Below are positions 31,512-40,195 of a stretch of DNA of 64,000 bases, piece by piece (position 1 is the first letter of the stretch; each line of letters starts with the position of its first letter). The stretch spans positions 45,956-109,955 of the forward strand of contig NZ_LNCD01000101.1 of NCBI RefSeq assembly GCF_001542405.1, given 5' to 3'. The DNA is from Rhizobium altiplani (GTDB lineage Bacteria > Pseudomonadota > Alphaproteobacteria > Rhizobiales > Rhizobiaceae). Made by a program: the position numbers and the translations under genes. The notes beneath the pieces are model-generated. The model ran no database searches. It worked only from the letters and a program-made list of their open reading frames with translations, and was not told where the DNA came from.

Positions 31512-31596
31512 TGCAGCGTTCTGCTGTCAAGTCCACACCGTCTGTAGGTCCATGCAAAAAAGCCCGACGACCCCGTCCGTCGGGCTTTGCTTTTTG
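31512..31596 (+). ncRNA. Candidate small RNA, about 85 nt
   Basis: A sigma70-like promoter (TTGAAA, 16 bases, TAATTC) is followed about 50 bases later by a perfect 11-bp terminator stem and a T-rich run, with no ribosome site or credible frame between. The predicted transcript runs from about 31512 to 31596. I do not recognise an RNA family. The alternative is that the hairpin simply terminates transcripts from either side. Confidence 0.4.
31559..31588 (+). terminator. Strong intrinsic terminator, possibly bidirectional
   Basis: AAAGCCCGACG (31559-31569) pairs perfectly with CGTCGGGCTTT (31578-31588) around an 8-base loop. It is preceded by A6 and followed by gcttttt. Confidence 0.8.
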
Positions 31597-31781
31597 AATT
31601 TTCTCACAGAGGACGCGTAAGCGAAATTTGCAACCTTGAACCACTTCGATCTCACTGCTTTACCACCATACCGCGGCGCCCCCGTTACTCGGCATCGGCC
31701 AAGTGGGCCTGGCACTGTTGCAAAGCTCTCGGCGCGCAGTTCAGTCGAAAGAAGGCCAGCGCAGGCGACGTGGAGAAAATC

Positions 31782-31967
31782 ATGAAGAACGCCGCGACTA
31801 ATACTTCGGCTGGTTTGGCCGCCCTCGATGGCGCCTATTTTGGATCTCGCGGAGCGGGGGTGGGGCTTACGCAGCAGGCTGGCGCATTGATCGACGCGGC
31901 TGCCGAAGATACGTGCAAGCGTAAGGAACTTCTGACGAACGACGTTCCTCCCGGCGCGGGTGGCTAA
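31782..31967 (+). CDS. Small hypothetical protein with a PPGxGG tail, 61 aa
   Basis: The ATG at 31782 follows GGAG. The product (MKNAATNTSAGLAALDGAYF, then a Gly/Ala-rich middle) ends KELLTNDVPPGAGG. This tail matches the last 14 residues of the HTH protein at 25,443 at ten positions, although the rest is unrelated. The stop overlaps the next start by one base (TAATG), implying coupled translation. No known domain. Confidence 0.55.
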   Translation: MKNAATNTSAGLAALDGAYFGSRGAGVGLTQQAGALIDAAAEDTCKRKELLTNDVPPGAGG

Positions 31968-32176
31968 TGGACCGTGTCGATTTCTCCGTCGTGAATGCTG
32001 TCCTCAAGACGATCTGTCGCGAGAATGGAATTGCCAGGGACAGGAAAGCAGTACTTCAGATCGCCACATTGCTGTTGGCACTTTGGAAGCAAGGCGAGCG
32101 CGAAGGAGCCGCGTTGGAACGCGTTGCGCGGGAAAAACTGGCAGAGGCTTCGATCATCCTCCCCGATACAGATTAA
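31967..32176 (+). CDS. Small helical protein, 69 aa
   Basis: It starts at the ATG overlapping the previous stop. The protein is helical and soluble (MDRVDFSVVNAVLKTICREN; LQIATLLLALWKQGEREG; VAREKLAEASIILPDTD). No domain is recognised. Overlap with the preceding small gene suggests the two products act together or are at least made in fixed ratio. Confidence 0.55.
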   Translation: MDRVDFSVVNAVLKTICRENGIARDRKAVLQIATLLLALWKQGEREGAALERVAREKLAEASIILPDTD

Positions 32177-32201
32177 GGAACAATCAAGCCTGGATCAGGT
32201 T
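32177..32201 (+). promoter_or_regulatory. EcfG-type promoter for a small membrane protein
   Basis: GGAAC at 32177-32181, 16 bases, GGTT at 32198-32201; starts right after the stop of the previous gene and 37 bases before the next. Confidence 0.65.
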
Positions 32202-32237
32202 TAGCCATACACGGTCCCCTAGATCGCGGAGGCGGTG

Positions 32238-32465
32238 ATGTGGGCAATCTTGATTGGCGCAGCTCTTGTTGTCGCCGGAACACTCGTCCTTTTCCGGCCA
32301 ACGCTGGATAGACGGCTGAGTGATCCGCATCGAACGTTGGATGGTGGCCGCACGCTCGAACCACGGGGCCAGGGTCTGAGGTTCCTTGGTATCTCCAAAA
32401 ACTGGCCAGCATTGGCAGTTATTGCGATTGGCGCGTTCATTCTGGCTTTTGCTGGATACTGGTGA
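32238..32465 (+). CDS. Small two-helix membrane protein, 75 aa
   Basis: The ATG at 32238 has GGAGG five bases upstream (GTG at 32235 is an alternative). Two membrane helices (residues 2-19, WAILIGAALVVAGTLVLF; and about 57-73, ALAVIAIGAFILAFAGYW) flank a basic loop, so both ends are probably on the same side. No family recognised. Its EcfG-type promoter puts it in the stress set. Confidence 0.65.
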   Translation: MWAILIGAALVVAGTLVLFRPTLDRRLSDPHRTLDGGRTLEPRGQGLRFLGISKNWPALAVIAIGAFILAFAGYW

Positions 32466-32511
32466 CAGCTCGACCGCGTCATGCGGCGGCAGCATGCTCC
32501 GTAAGCTGTAC

Positions 32512-32539
32512 TTGACGCTTCTCCGCAAAAGTTTACATT
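32512..32539 (+). promoter_or_regulatory. Housekeeping-type promoter of a candidate small RNA
   Basis: TTGACG at 32512-32517 and TACATT at 32534-32539, 16 bases apart; a good sigma70 match with no coding gene directly downstream. Confidence 0.55.
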
Positions 32540-32545
32540 CAACCC

Positions 32546-32640
32546 ATCATGTCTCTGACGGCTGACCACGGATGTACTGGCAGTTGTTGTTGAGGCAGAT
32601 TACGAGAGGTCGGCGCCGAGGGAGGTGCCGGCCTTTTTGT
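32546..32640 (+). ncRNA. Candidate small RNA, about 95 nt
   Basis: A clear sigma70-type promoter and a strong rho-independent terminator bracket this interval. The only frame inside is a 14-codon one (MSLTADHGCTGSCC at 32549-32593), so it could instead be a tiny leader peptide gene. The terminator stem contains GAGGGAGG in its loop, a purine-rich segment that could pair with pyrimidine-rich targets. It lies between the small membrane protein and the convergent M20 hydrolase, whose 3' end is 29 bases away. No RNA family recognised. Confidence 0.5.
32608..32638 (+). terminator. Intrinsic terminator of the candidate small RNA
   Basis: GGTCGGC (32608-32614) pairs with GCCGGCC (32627-32633), one G-T pair, followed by TTTTT. 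Confidence 0.7.
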
Positions 32641-32668
32641 TTGCACGTCTGACACGACCTTCGTGACG

Positions 32669-33835
32669 CTAAAGGCGCCCGAGCTCCTGATTTGCCAACG
32701 ACAACCAATATTTGACGCCGTATATGATTGCTCTATCGTCGAAATTGTATGCAGGGTGATGAAGGTAGGCACTGTCTCCATTCCCGACAAGAATGATGGC
32801 GCCCGGGCGTTGCTCAAGCATGTATGAGAAGTCTTCAGCCCCCATCGATGGCGCATAGGCCGTCTCGACACGACCCGCCCCTACGACGTTGGCGGCAGCC
32901 GACACGGCCACGCGGGTCTTCTCCTCGTCGTTGACGGTAACCGGATATCCTGGAATCCAGGTGATCTCCGCCTCCGTTTCGAAGAGCCTGGCTGCCATCC
33001 CCACGATATCGCGGAAGCGTTGCTCGACTGCCTTGCGCGTTTCAGGCTGCATTGTTCGAATTGTGCCGCCTATCTTAACGGATGCAGGAATCACGTTAAG
33101 AGCCTGGTCGTTGCCTCCGTTCATGAAGGTGACCGACACGACAACCGGATCGAAGGGATCGGTATACCGGGACGCAATCGACTGCAGCGCGGTGATCATA
33201 TGCGCACTTACCAACACCGGGTCCCGGGTGAGGTTCGGGGATGCCGCATGTCCCCCCTTGCCGTTGATCGTCACCAGGAACCGGTCGGCGCCTGCCATGA
33301 AAGGACCGCTGCGTATGGCGAATGAACCAACATCGACGCCTGGCTCATTATGCATACCGTAGACTTCTTCGATCCCGAAGCGCTCCAGGAGACCTTCCTC
33401 AATCATGACGCGGGCACCGCCACCGCCTTCCTCGGCGGGCTGGAAGATCAACACGATCGCACCTGGAAAATCGCGGCTTGCGGCCAGGCACTTCGCCGCA
33501 GCAAGCAGCATTGCAGTGTGGCCATCATGACCGCAGGCATGCATGCGGTTCGGCACTTTTGATGCGTAAGGCAGATTGGTTTGCTCCGACATGGGAAGAG
33601 CATCCATGTCGCAGCGAAAGCCAAGCGTTTTGCCCGGACCTCTTGAGCCGTTGATGACGGCCACGACACCCGACTTCGCGATCCCCGTGACAACCTCATC
33701 GCAACCGAACTCATTTAGTTTCTTTGCAACGAAGGCCGCCGTCTCAGGCAAGTCGAAAAGCAGTTCCGGGTTTTGATGTATATGGCGGCGCCAAGTCTTG
33801 GCCTCTTCGGCGACAGCTTCGATGTCCAGTTTCAC
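32669..33835 (-). CDS. M20-family amidohydrolase (hippurate/N-acyl amino acid type)
   Basis: The 388-residue enzyme has the M20D peptidase layout: a metal-binding CGHDGHT motif (residues 101-107), the catalytic QPAEEGGGG (about 131-139), a lid domain with KGGHAASP, and a late metal ligand in MGAEDFSYM. It hydrolyses N-acyl or N-aroyl amino acids, or related indole conjugates, to the free acids; the specific substrate cannot be told. Start is a GTG at 33835 with AAGGAAG upstream. It stands alone. Confidence 0.9.
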   Translation of the reverse strand: MKLDIEAVAEEAKTWRRHIHQNPELLFDLPETAAFVAKKLNEFGCDEVVTGIAKSGVVAVINGSRGPGKTLGFRCDMDALPMSEQTNLPYASKVPNRMHACGHDGHTAMLLAAAKCLAASRDFPGAIVLIFQPAEEGGGGARVMIEEGLLERFGIEEVYGMHNEPGVDVGSFAIRSGPFMAGADRFLVTINGKGGHAASPNLTRDPVLVSAHMITALQSIASRYTDPFDPVVVSVTFMNGGNDQALNVIPASVKIGGTIRTMQPETRKAVEQRFRDIVGMAARLFETEAEITWIPGYPVTVNDEEKTRVAVSAAANVVGAGRVETAYAPSMGAEDFSYMLEQRPGAIILVGNGDSAYLHHPAYNFDDRAIIYGVKYWLSLANQELGRL

Positions 33836-34039
33836 GTTCGGCTTCCTTCGTGATTTCCCCAGCGTTCTGTCACAAGAAACGCTCGCATTTCAAGCCAGAA
33901 GCCGCGGCTCTGTATTGCTTGGACTGGCAAGGGCACGCCATTGCGTCGAGAGGGGGGCCTCCTCCACGCCCATGCGACTGAAACCTCGACGCCGGACGCA
34001 CTGATCGGAACGTCTCGGGGATCCCCCGCAAATTGACCG

Positions 34040-34354
34040 CTAACTAGCCACCTTCCAATTGATCACGGTGACATCGGAATCTGTCGAAAGACAGGGATGA
34101 GCGGGCTGTAGCTGCTTGACCAGTGTATTGACGTTGGAAAAACCGCTTTGGCTGAGCTCGTCCGAACTCAGTGCCGAGATCGATTTCCTCTGGACGGAAA
34201 CGACGTGCACCGGGGTCGTTGGCCAACATCCACTCGCGGATCTGATCTCGAGGGGCCCCGGCTTAACCGTGCAGTATCCAACGCGAACCGCAATCGTCTT
34301 GGTGCCGTTTTCAACGGACGCCATGTGATTGTCCGCGACAATCATGTTTTGCAT
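34040..34354 (-). CDS. ASCH-domain protein, 104 aa
   Basis: The start at 34354 (the second of two adjacent ATGs, MQNMIVADNHMASV) has GGAGG four bases upstream. Residues 10-104 resemble the ASCH fold: ENGTKTIAVRVGYCTVKPG, a central strand pair, the helix DELSQSGFSNVNTLVKQLQ, and a final strand VTVINWKV. ASCH domains are PUA-related and are thought to bind RNA or to hydrolyse modified nucleosides such as N4-acetylcytidine. The assignment is by pattern and fairly confident. Confidence 0.65.
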   Translation of the reverse strand: MQNMIVADNHMASVENGTKTIAVRVGYCTVKPGPLEIRSASGCWPTTPVHVVSVQRKSISALSSDELSQSGFSNVNTLVKQLQPAHPCLSTDSDVTVINWKVAS

Positions 34355-34528
34355 CATGCCTCCGATTATCTCTACCTCGGACCAAAGCCAGGCAACGCAG
34401 ACCTGGCGGGAGATGCAAAATAAGCAAACAGGAATGTGAGGCAAACGCAAAAGCCGAATAGCTGCTATGCGCGCCTCCAGATTGACTATTGGAACGTGCG
34501 GGGAAACTTTTGCCGCCGATACACTCGG

Positions 34529-37123
34529 TCAGGCAGCGACGTCGCCCCAGGCTCTGGCGCCATCCCATCGCTCGATGAACGTGGACAGTTCGGGCGCTGT
34601 CACGGGTTTGCTGAAATAATAACCTTGGACCTGGTCGCAACCCTCTTGCCTCAGGAACTCCGCTTGCTCCGGTGTCTCGACGCCTTCGGCTGTCGTAACC
34701 ATGTTCAAGCTCTGCCCCAGGCCGATCACGGATTTCACAATGGCCCCGGACTTGTCCTTGCTGTCCATGTCGCCGATGAAGGATTTGTCTATCTTGATCT
34801 TGTCGAACGGAAACGAATTCAGATAGCCCAGTGACGAATAACCGGTTCCAAAATCGTCCATGGCGATCTTCACGCCGAGGTTCTTCAGACCGTTGAGGAT
34901 CTCGAGCGCAGCCGACGCATCATTGATCAGCACGCTTTCTGTGATTTCAAGTTCGAGCCGTTCCGGCGCCAAACCGGTCCGCACCAGAACCTGGCGGACG
35001 GTTTCAACCAACTCCCTGTTTCGGAACTGGACCGGAGAGAGATTGACCGCAACTCGAAGGTTTTGCCAATCGAGCACCTGGCGGCAGGCCGTCTCGAGAA
35101 CCCACTCGCCGATCGAAACGATGAGGCCAGTCTCTTCGGCCAACGGTATGAAATCGGCAGGCGATACCAAGCCGCGGGCTGGATGACGCCACCTTACCAG
35201 CGCTTCCACGGCAGCGACTTGACGCTTCCCGATATCGATGAGGGGCTGATAGTGGACTTCCAGCTCGTCCTTTAGAACCGCCTGCCTGAGGTCGTATTCC
35301 AATGCCTTGCGCTGCTGGAGTTCGGCGTCCATTTGCGCTTCGAATATCCGGTAGGTAGCACGCCCGCTCTGCTTGGCTCTGTAAAGAGCAATGTCGGCAT
35401 TCTTCAACAGGCGCTCGGGATCGGTCTCTGTGGCGTCTGCAATGGCGATGCCGATGCTGACACCAACGTGCAGATCCTGCCCTTCGATCGTAAAGGGTGC
35501 GCGCACCACGTCGATCAGCTTTCGGCTAAGTTCCTCCGCTTCAAGGGGTTGAGCAACGCCCATTTGAATGATTGCAAACTCGTCGCCACCGAGACGGGTG
35601 ACCGTATCGTGCTTGCGCACGCATCCGAGCAGTCGGTTCGACAACTGCTGGAGAAGCAGATCCCCTGCCCCATGTCCGAGCGTATCATTTACTTCCTTGA
35701 AGTGATCGAGGTCGAGACAGATGATTGCCACGCGTGCAGTCTGTTCCGCGGTCGCGGCTAGTGCGATGTTCAGCCGTTCGCGAAAGAGCGCTCTGTTGGG
35801 TAGTCCCGTGAGTGCGTCATGATGGGCAAGATGGCTGGCTCGCTCCTGGGCTTCCACCTCCTCGGTGATATCAGTCGCCGTTCCTCGAAAACCCAGGAAC
35901 TTTCCTGACGAAGCAACGATCGGGCGCCCCGCCAGCCGGCAAATGCGCCCATTGCCGTTGGCGTCGCGATAAGCACAACGCAGATCCCGGAAGGCGCGCT
36001 GATCGCTGCTACCTGCCAGTTGCCTCCAGCCATCTCCATCCGAGTCGCTGGAGAAGAATTGTTCGAACGTCTTGCCGAGAATGGCTTCTGGCGAAAGTCC
36101 CGTCACGTCGCTGAAGCGCGTCGAGAAGTATACCAGTCGGAGATCCTCATCACTTTCCCATATCCAGTCAGAGGAGGCTTCAGCGACGTCCTTGAACCTG
36201 ATTTCACTTTCTTTGAGCGTCTGTGCATAGGCTTCGACAGTTTTCGCCGAGGCCTCCAGAGCCGAGGTCGAACGGCGAGCATTTCTGACCACCAGAACGG
36301 CAAATGCCGCGAGCACGACAAGGGCGATGCCGAGTGGTGGCAAGATGAAGCGAAGGAGCTGCTCGCCAGGTTTTGGCGGAGACCAGGAGATCGTTCCGAG
36401 GAAAACGCGATCCTGAGTCAGGAGTGGGATCGAGGCCTCGGCATCGTCCACTCGATCAAGCGAGATTTTCAGATCGGACAGCAGGTAGTCGCGTCCCATC
36501 CGATCGAGAAACTTCTGGTCCAGTCGTTCGGCGAAAACCAACATGGTGAGGTCTCTTGGCTTTACGTTCGAACGGTCAATGGAGGGCGGAAGTATTCCAT
36601 TTGCCGCCACCACATAGATATCGCTCCCGGACTTGATCAAGCTTGTCGTTGGGTCGGCCTGAATGGAGGCGACATTCAGAAGATCCCGAAGTCCGCGTGG
36701 CATCACTTTCAGCGCGTCGACATCCTTCGGCTCTCCATCGATCAGCCCATAGATCGTGCGGTTGCCTGGGGCGACGGCAAATACCAGTTCGTAGCCGAGG
36801 TCCTTGTAAATATTCGGGCCGATATTCCCGTCCGTCGCGGCCCAGGCAATGTTGCCGCTCCTGCTGACGTTTTCGTAAACATCCTGACGAATGGTATAGT
36901 TGCGCAGATCCCGTCCGACCTCTCGGGCCTTTACTTGGAGTGCGGTTGTCGCAAGTCTCGTGGACGCTTCGACTTCCAGCTTGTTTTGTTGGCGTGCCGA
37001 CAAGACAAGGACGGCGGTCACGACCATGATTGCCACAACCATGACTGCCGCCATGGGATAGACGATACGCCGAATGAAATCTCGACCGGAAAAATTAGCC
37101 ACATCATTGCCCAGACCGTGCAT
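34529..37123 (-). CDS. CHASE4-PAS-GGDEF-EAL cyclic-di-GMP signalling protein
   Basis: The 864-residue protein starts at 37123 with GAGG upstream. It has a membrane helix (about 19-43), a periplasmic CHASE4-like domain (about 50-250, DLRNYTIRQDVYENV, LGYELVFAV), a second helix (about 255-280), PAS (310-425), GGDEF (motif at 512-516, intact) and EAL (motif at 640-642; ELEITESVL and DDFGTGYSSL follow). Both catalytic signatures look intact, so it could make and break cyclic-di-GMP; many such proteins favour one activity. It probably ties an extracellular cue to biofilm or motility. Confidence 0.92.
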   Translation of the reverse strand: MHGLGNDVANFSGRDFIRRIVYPMAAVMVVAIMVVTAVLVLSARQQNKLEVEASTRLATTALQVKAREVGRDLRNYTIRQDVYENVSRSGNIAWAATDGNIGPNIYKDLGYELVFAVAPGNRTIYGLIDGEPKDVDALKVMPRGLRDLLNVASIQADPTTSLIKSGSDIYVVAANGILPPSIDRSNVKPRDLTMLVFAERLDQKFLDRMGRDYLLSDLKISLDRVDDAEASIPLLTQDRVFLGTISWSPPKPGEQLLRFILPPLGIALVVLAAFAVLVVRNARRSTSALEASAKTVEAYAQTLKESEIRFKDVAEASSDWIWESDEDLRLVYFSTRFSDVTGLSPEAILGKTFEQFFSSDSDGDGWRQLAGSSDQRAFRDLRCAYRDANGNGRICRLAGRPIVASSGKFLGFRGTATDITEEVEAQERASHLAHHDALTGLPNRALFRERLNIALAATAEQTARVAIICLDLDHFKEVNDTLGHGAGDLLLQQLSNRLLGCVRKHDTVTRLGGDEFAIIQMGVAQPLEAEELSRKLIDVVRAPFTIEGQDLHVGVSIGIAIADATETDPERLLKNADIALYRAKQSGRATYRIFEAQMDAELQQRKALEYDLRQAVLKDELEVHYQPLIDIGKRQVAAVEALVRWRHPARGLVSPADFIPLAEETGLIVSIGEWVLETACRQVLDWQNLRVAVNLSPVQFRNRELVETVRQVLVRTGLAPERLELEITESVLINDASAALEILNGLKNLGVKIAMDDFGTGYSSLGYLNSFPFDKIKIDKSFIGDMDSKDKSGAIVKSVIGLGQSLNMVTTAEGVETPEQAEFLRQEGCDQVQGYYFSKPVTAPELSTFIERWDGARAWGDVAA

Positions 37124-37715
37124 GCCATCCTCGCTCAGCTTGAGCGACACGCTACGGCACAAGTACAAATGACGGGTTAAAAATAGTTATGCTTTTTCAG
37201 TACCGCAGTTGCCCGCTCTTTGTCTGAACGATGCTAAAAGTAGAAGGGAGTGCCCGCGTATCCGAACACTTGAAACCAAGTACAGCATTCAATGTAGTAC
37301 AGCGAACTTAGTTGCAAAATGCTGCACGCGGGGACCGGCCAACTGGGTCTTGAGGGACAAGACCGGGCCGATAGGGGGATAGTTGGCTTGCGACAATAGT
37401 AACGTCCGCGTTGAACCAACCTATTTGCACGGGCGACCTTGTAACCAGCGATGATCGCCGGCCAAGTTCGGCTGTCACGTTCCGGGTCAGCCCTCGGATC
37501 TGACGCGTTTTTGCTGACGTGGGAATCCGTAAGTCGCGCCTATCGATCGCAGCTACCGGACATTAAGCGCAACTCGTCTGTGCATGTTGCGCTTGATGAC
37601 GTTCAAGCACCGGATCTTTGCTTAACATCATAGAGTTTCGAGACCGCTGGATCCAACCGCGCAGCTCTTAGCCGCTTTGAGCCGGACGCGCTCGAACGGC
37701 GAGCGTGCGATATCG
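37124..37715. other. Gene-free interval between GGDEF-EAL gene and porin
   Basis: About 590 bases upstream of the GGDEF-EAL gene and downstream of the porin, both on the minus strand. It has lower coding character, only short frames without ribosome sites, and no clear promoter motif or terminator that I can identify. Confidence 0.4.
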
Positions 37716-38909
37716 CTAAAATTTCAGTCTGGCGCCTGCGAGCACAGCATAACTGTCTTGGACACTTGCGACTTCGTCGTCGTACGAATATGTGCGTGCG
37801 CCGACAAAAAGCTCGGTCTGCCAATAATCGAGATTCTGTACGACTTGCACACCGTAGGAGTCGCTATCCGTTCCCTTGCCCTTGATGTCCCGACCAAAAT
37901 AGGCGTCGACGGAGAAGGCTGTCTTGCCGACTTCAAAGATATCCGTCTGGTAACCAACCTTGGCATAGCCGTAGTGTCCATCGATGGTTTCCTTGTCCGA
38001 GTAGCCGGCTGCAAGGGTAAGGCTCAGGCCCGTTGGCTGATGTAACAGTGAAACCGAGGCGTCATAGATCGAATTGCCATCGCCCGGCCTCGAAAACGCC
38101 AGTGCGCCGCTGATTTTGACGTCCTCGATCGTTTGGTCGTATCGCAACGCAATGTCCCACACAGCGACGTCAGTCGGCTCAGGTACAACTTGCGTCCCGA
38201 AGGACGACGACACGCTGAATCCGCCGAAGGAGGGGGTGTCGTAGCGGAAACGCAGTTTTCGGCCGAGACCATCGTAGTTTGTGAAAGCGTCCTTGACGCG
38301 TATTGAAGAGAGCGTTCCATCATCAAATCTGAGGAACGGTCCGCCGGCCATGTCCGAGATAAGCGAATAGCCGACGACCGAGGTACCGGACAAATCGACT
38401 TCGGCGCTTCCATCAGACGACATGCTACCCTGACCGAACCAGAACTTCCCGTAGTCCTTCGACTCCATATAGACTTCTGCTTTTCGCAGAAGCTGTGCCT
38501 CCCAATCGTAGTCGCCCTTGTTGAGCTGATTGACGTTCGTTGTCGAATAGGGCGTCCATTCCCATTCGAGATTTCCGCCCACCGACCAGTTGTTCTCCAT
38601 CTTGGAGTAAAAGCGAAAGCCGGCGCGTGTCGAAGAATTGCCGTTATCGACGGGGAAGTAGTTGTCAGTCGAACCGCCGTCGTCGTAAACCAGCAAGCCT
38701 TTGTTGATCTGGCCGTAAAATTCCAGGTAGGCGCTGTCATCTCCGAGCCGCAGTTTCGGGATCCAACGCTCCTCCGCCTTGCTGGTCTCAGAGGGTTTCT
38801 GAGCCGGTTTCGCGACCTCCTGCCCTAGCGCGATTCCGGCCGGCAGACACAATGCAAGGAGAGAGTAGATCGGCGCATGCACAGCACTGTATTTAGCTCG
38901 TCGCATCAT
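37716..38909 (-). CDS. Outer-membrane porin
   Basis: The 397-residue protein starts at 38909 with GGGGGA upstream. A signal peptide (to about residue 29, ending GIALGQ) precedes a beta-rich mature part with alternating aromatic strands (YLEFYGQINKGLLVYDDGG; RAGFRFYSKMENNWSVGGNLEWEW) and ends in a C-terminal Phe (AGARLKF), the usual beta-barrel signal. It fits the general porin (Porin_4-like) group; the solute is unknown. Confidence 0.85.
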   Translation of the reverse strand: MMRRAKYSAVHAPIYSLLALCLPAGIALGQEVAKPAQKPSETSKAEERWIPKLRLGDDSAYLEFYGQINKGLLVYDDGGSTDNYFPVDNGNSSTRAGFRFYSKMENNWSVGGNLEWEWTPYSTTNVNQLNKGDYDWEAQLLRKAEVYMESKDYGKFWFGQGSMSSDGSAEVDLSGTSVVGYSLISDMAGGPFLRFDDGTLSSIRVKDAFTNYDGLGRKLRFRYDTPSFGGFSVSSSFGTQVVPEPTDVAVWDIALRYDQTIEDVKISGALAFSRPGDGNSIYDASVSLLHQPTGLSLTLAAGYSDKETIDGHYGYAKVGYQTDIFEVGKTAFSVDAYFGRDIKGKGTDSDSYGVQVVQNLDYWQTELFVGARTYSYDDEVASVQDSYAVLAGARLKF

Positions 38910-39349
38910 CGTGTCCCCCCGGGCGTTCCGTCAGCATGGGATAAGTGTCAACGTTGCACGCGAGGGACGCCAAATGCCAATCTACTGATTCGTCTTCCCC
39001 ATCGCAATCACGCCGTAGCTGCCGAACTCACGTTTCCATATAGATCCACGTGAGCGGACAACGCAGGAAGATGCAAGCCATTTCCGGTATGATACCGTAA
39101 ACTACGATGCCTCTATCAGTTGTGGTTCCGTGCTATGCGAATCCTGTGACAAGCGCGACGGCGGGAAGGATATCCCCCAGCGATTTCTGTTCGTCTGTCG
39201 GGATTTGCGCGCCGGACTTGGTCGCGATTAAAATACACTGGCGGTGAAGAACGTCCTCTGTATTGCCTGCGCCCGGCACCTTCCGGTCCGGGGCGCCGAG
39301 TGGTAGAAAAGGTTGATCCTTTTCTGAGCCGATCGCGATGGAGACCACC
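38910..39349. other. Divergent intergenic interval
   Basis: About 440 bases between the divergent porin and lyase genes. A minus-strand frame (39133-39402) is open but has no ribosome site and lacks recognisable domains. TATGATACC near 39090 could be a -10 element but I see no matching -35. Confidence 0.35.
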
Positions 39350-40063
39350 GTGAAGCGACCAGTAGCGGCGTTTACTGCCGTTGCCATTGCAACTATTGGC
39401 ACTCAATCGAGCATCGGCAAGGCGGCGGAGGGTCGACCAGTTTCCCTGGGTTGGCAGACGTCCTGCGGCGTAGATGCCGGCGCCATCAAACATGTCAAGG
39501 ACACCTACGTCTTTCACAACAGCTCTAACCATTGCAGCGGCGGAATATTCCACCAGCGGGCGGAGTTGAACTCCACAAACATCTCGGTGACCAGCAGGAT
39601 CACCTACGAATTCGAGACGAAGGTGTCGATGAAGACGTCTGGGGACAACGACTTCATCCTTTTCCAGGTCCATGACGAACGGATGGGCTGCTCGCCGCCG
39701 ATGAGCCTGCGCTGGACCGGCGGCAACACGCTTCGGTTCGACAGTGACTACACCCGCGGAAAGGGGATGGGCGGCTGCTTCGAGAATTGGGGACTGCGCA
39801 ACGCGATCTACGACGGGCAGCCGCTGAAACGTGACGGAACGACGTATGATCTCGCGGTGACGGTGGCCTTCGACGGCAAGGGTAGCTTCGACGTCACCGT
39901 GCGGATAGACGGTGCTGTAGCCTTGTCGGGAAAATACGAACCGTCGAGCGATCCGCAATTTCTGACGTCGAAGCGGTTCTTTATGAAGCACGGCGTCTAT
40001 TCTCAGGATCGTTTCGAATATGAGATGAGATCGACCGGCATGCGGGTGCTTCGGCAAGGATAG
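39350..40063 (+). CDS. Secreted heparin-lyase-I-like polysaccharide lyase
   Basis: The GTG at 39350 has GGAG six bases upstream and gives a signal peptide (VKRPVAAFTAVAIATIGT, cleaved near GKAAEG); an ATG at 39338 is in frame. The mature domain has the jelly-roll pattern of heparin lyase I/PL20-like enzymes: FHQRAELNSTNISV, YEFETKVSM, FILFQVHDE, and a late FMKHGVYSQDRFEYEM. It would cleave a uronic-acid-containing polysaccharide outside the cytoplasm. No glycan uptake genes are adjacent apart from the divergent porin. Confidence 0.72.
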   Translation: MKRPVAAFTAVAIATIGTQSSIGKAAEGRPVSLGWQTSCGVDAGAIKHVKDTYVFHNSSNHCSGGIFHQRAELNSTNISVTSRITYEFETKVSMKTSGDNDFILFQVHDERMGCSPPMSLRWTGGNTLRFDSDYTRGKGMGGCFENWGLRNAIYDGQPLKRDGTTYDLAVTVAFDGKGSFDVTVRIDGAVALSGKYEPSSDPQFLTSKRFFMKHGVYSQDRFEYEMRSTGMRVLRQG

Positions 40064-40195
40064 GTCCGGCATGCGACTGGGACAGGGCGGTAGCGTCAGT
40101 CCACCGAGTGCAGAGCAATGCATTTTTATTCTTGTCGGCCACTAAAAATCTGTTTTACATGAGCGCCTCGCTGCTTGGCTTTCGGGGGGATGCCG

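Noticed and set aside
39116..40123. Minus-strand 335-codon frame opposite the lyase gene
   Set aside because: Arg/His-rich, no domain, no ribosome site; the plus-strand protein has a signal peptide and lyase motifs.
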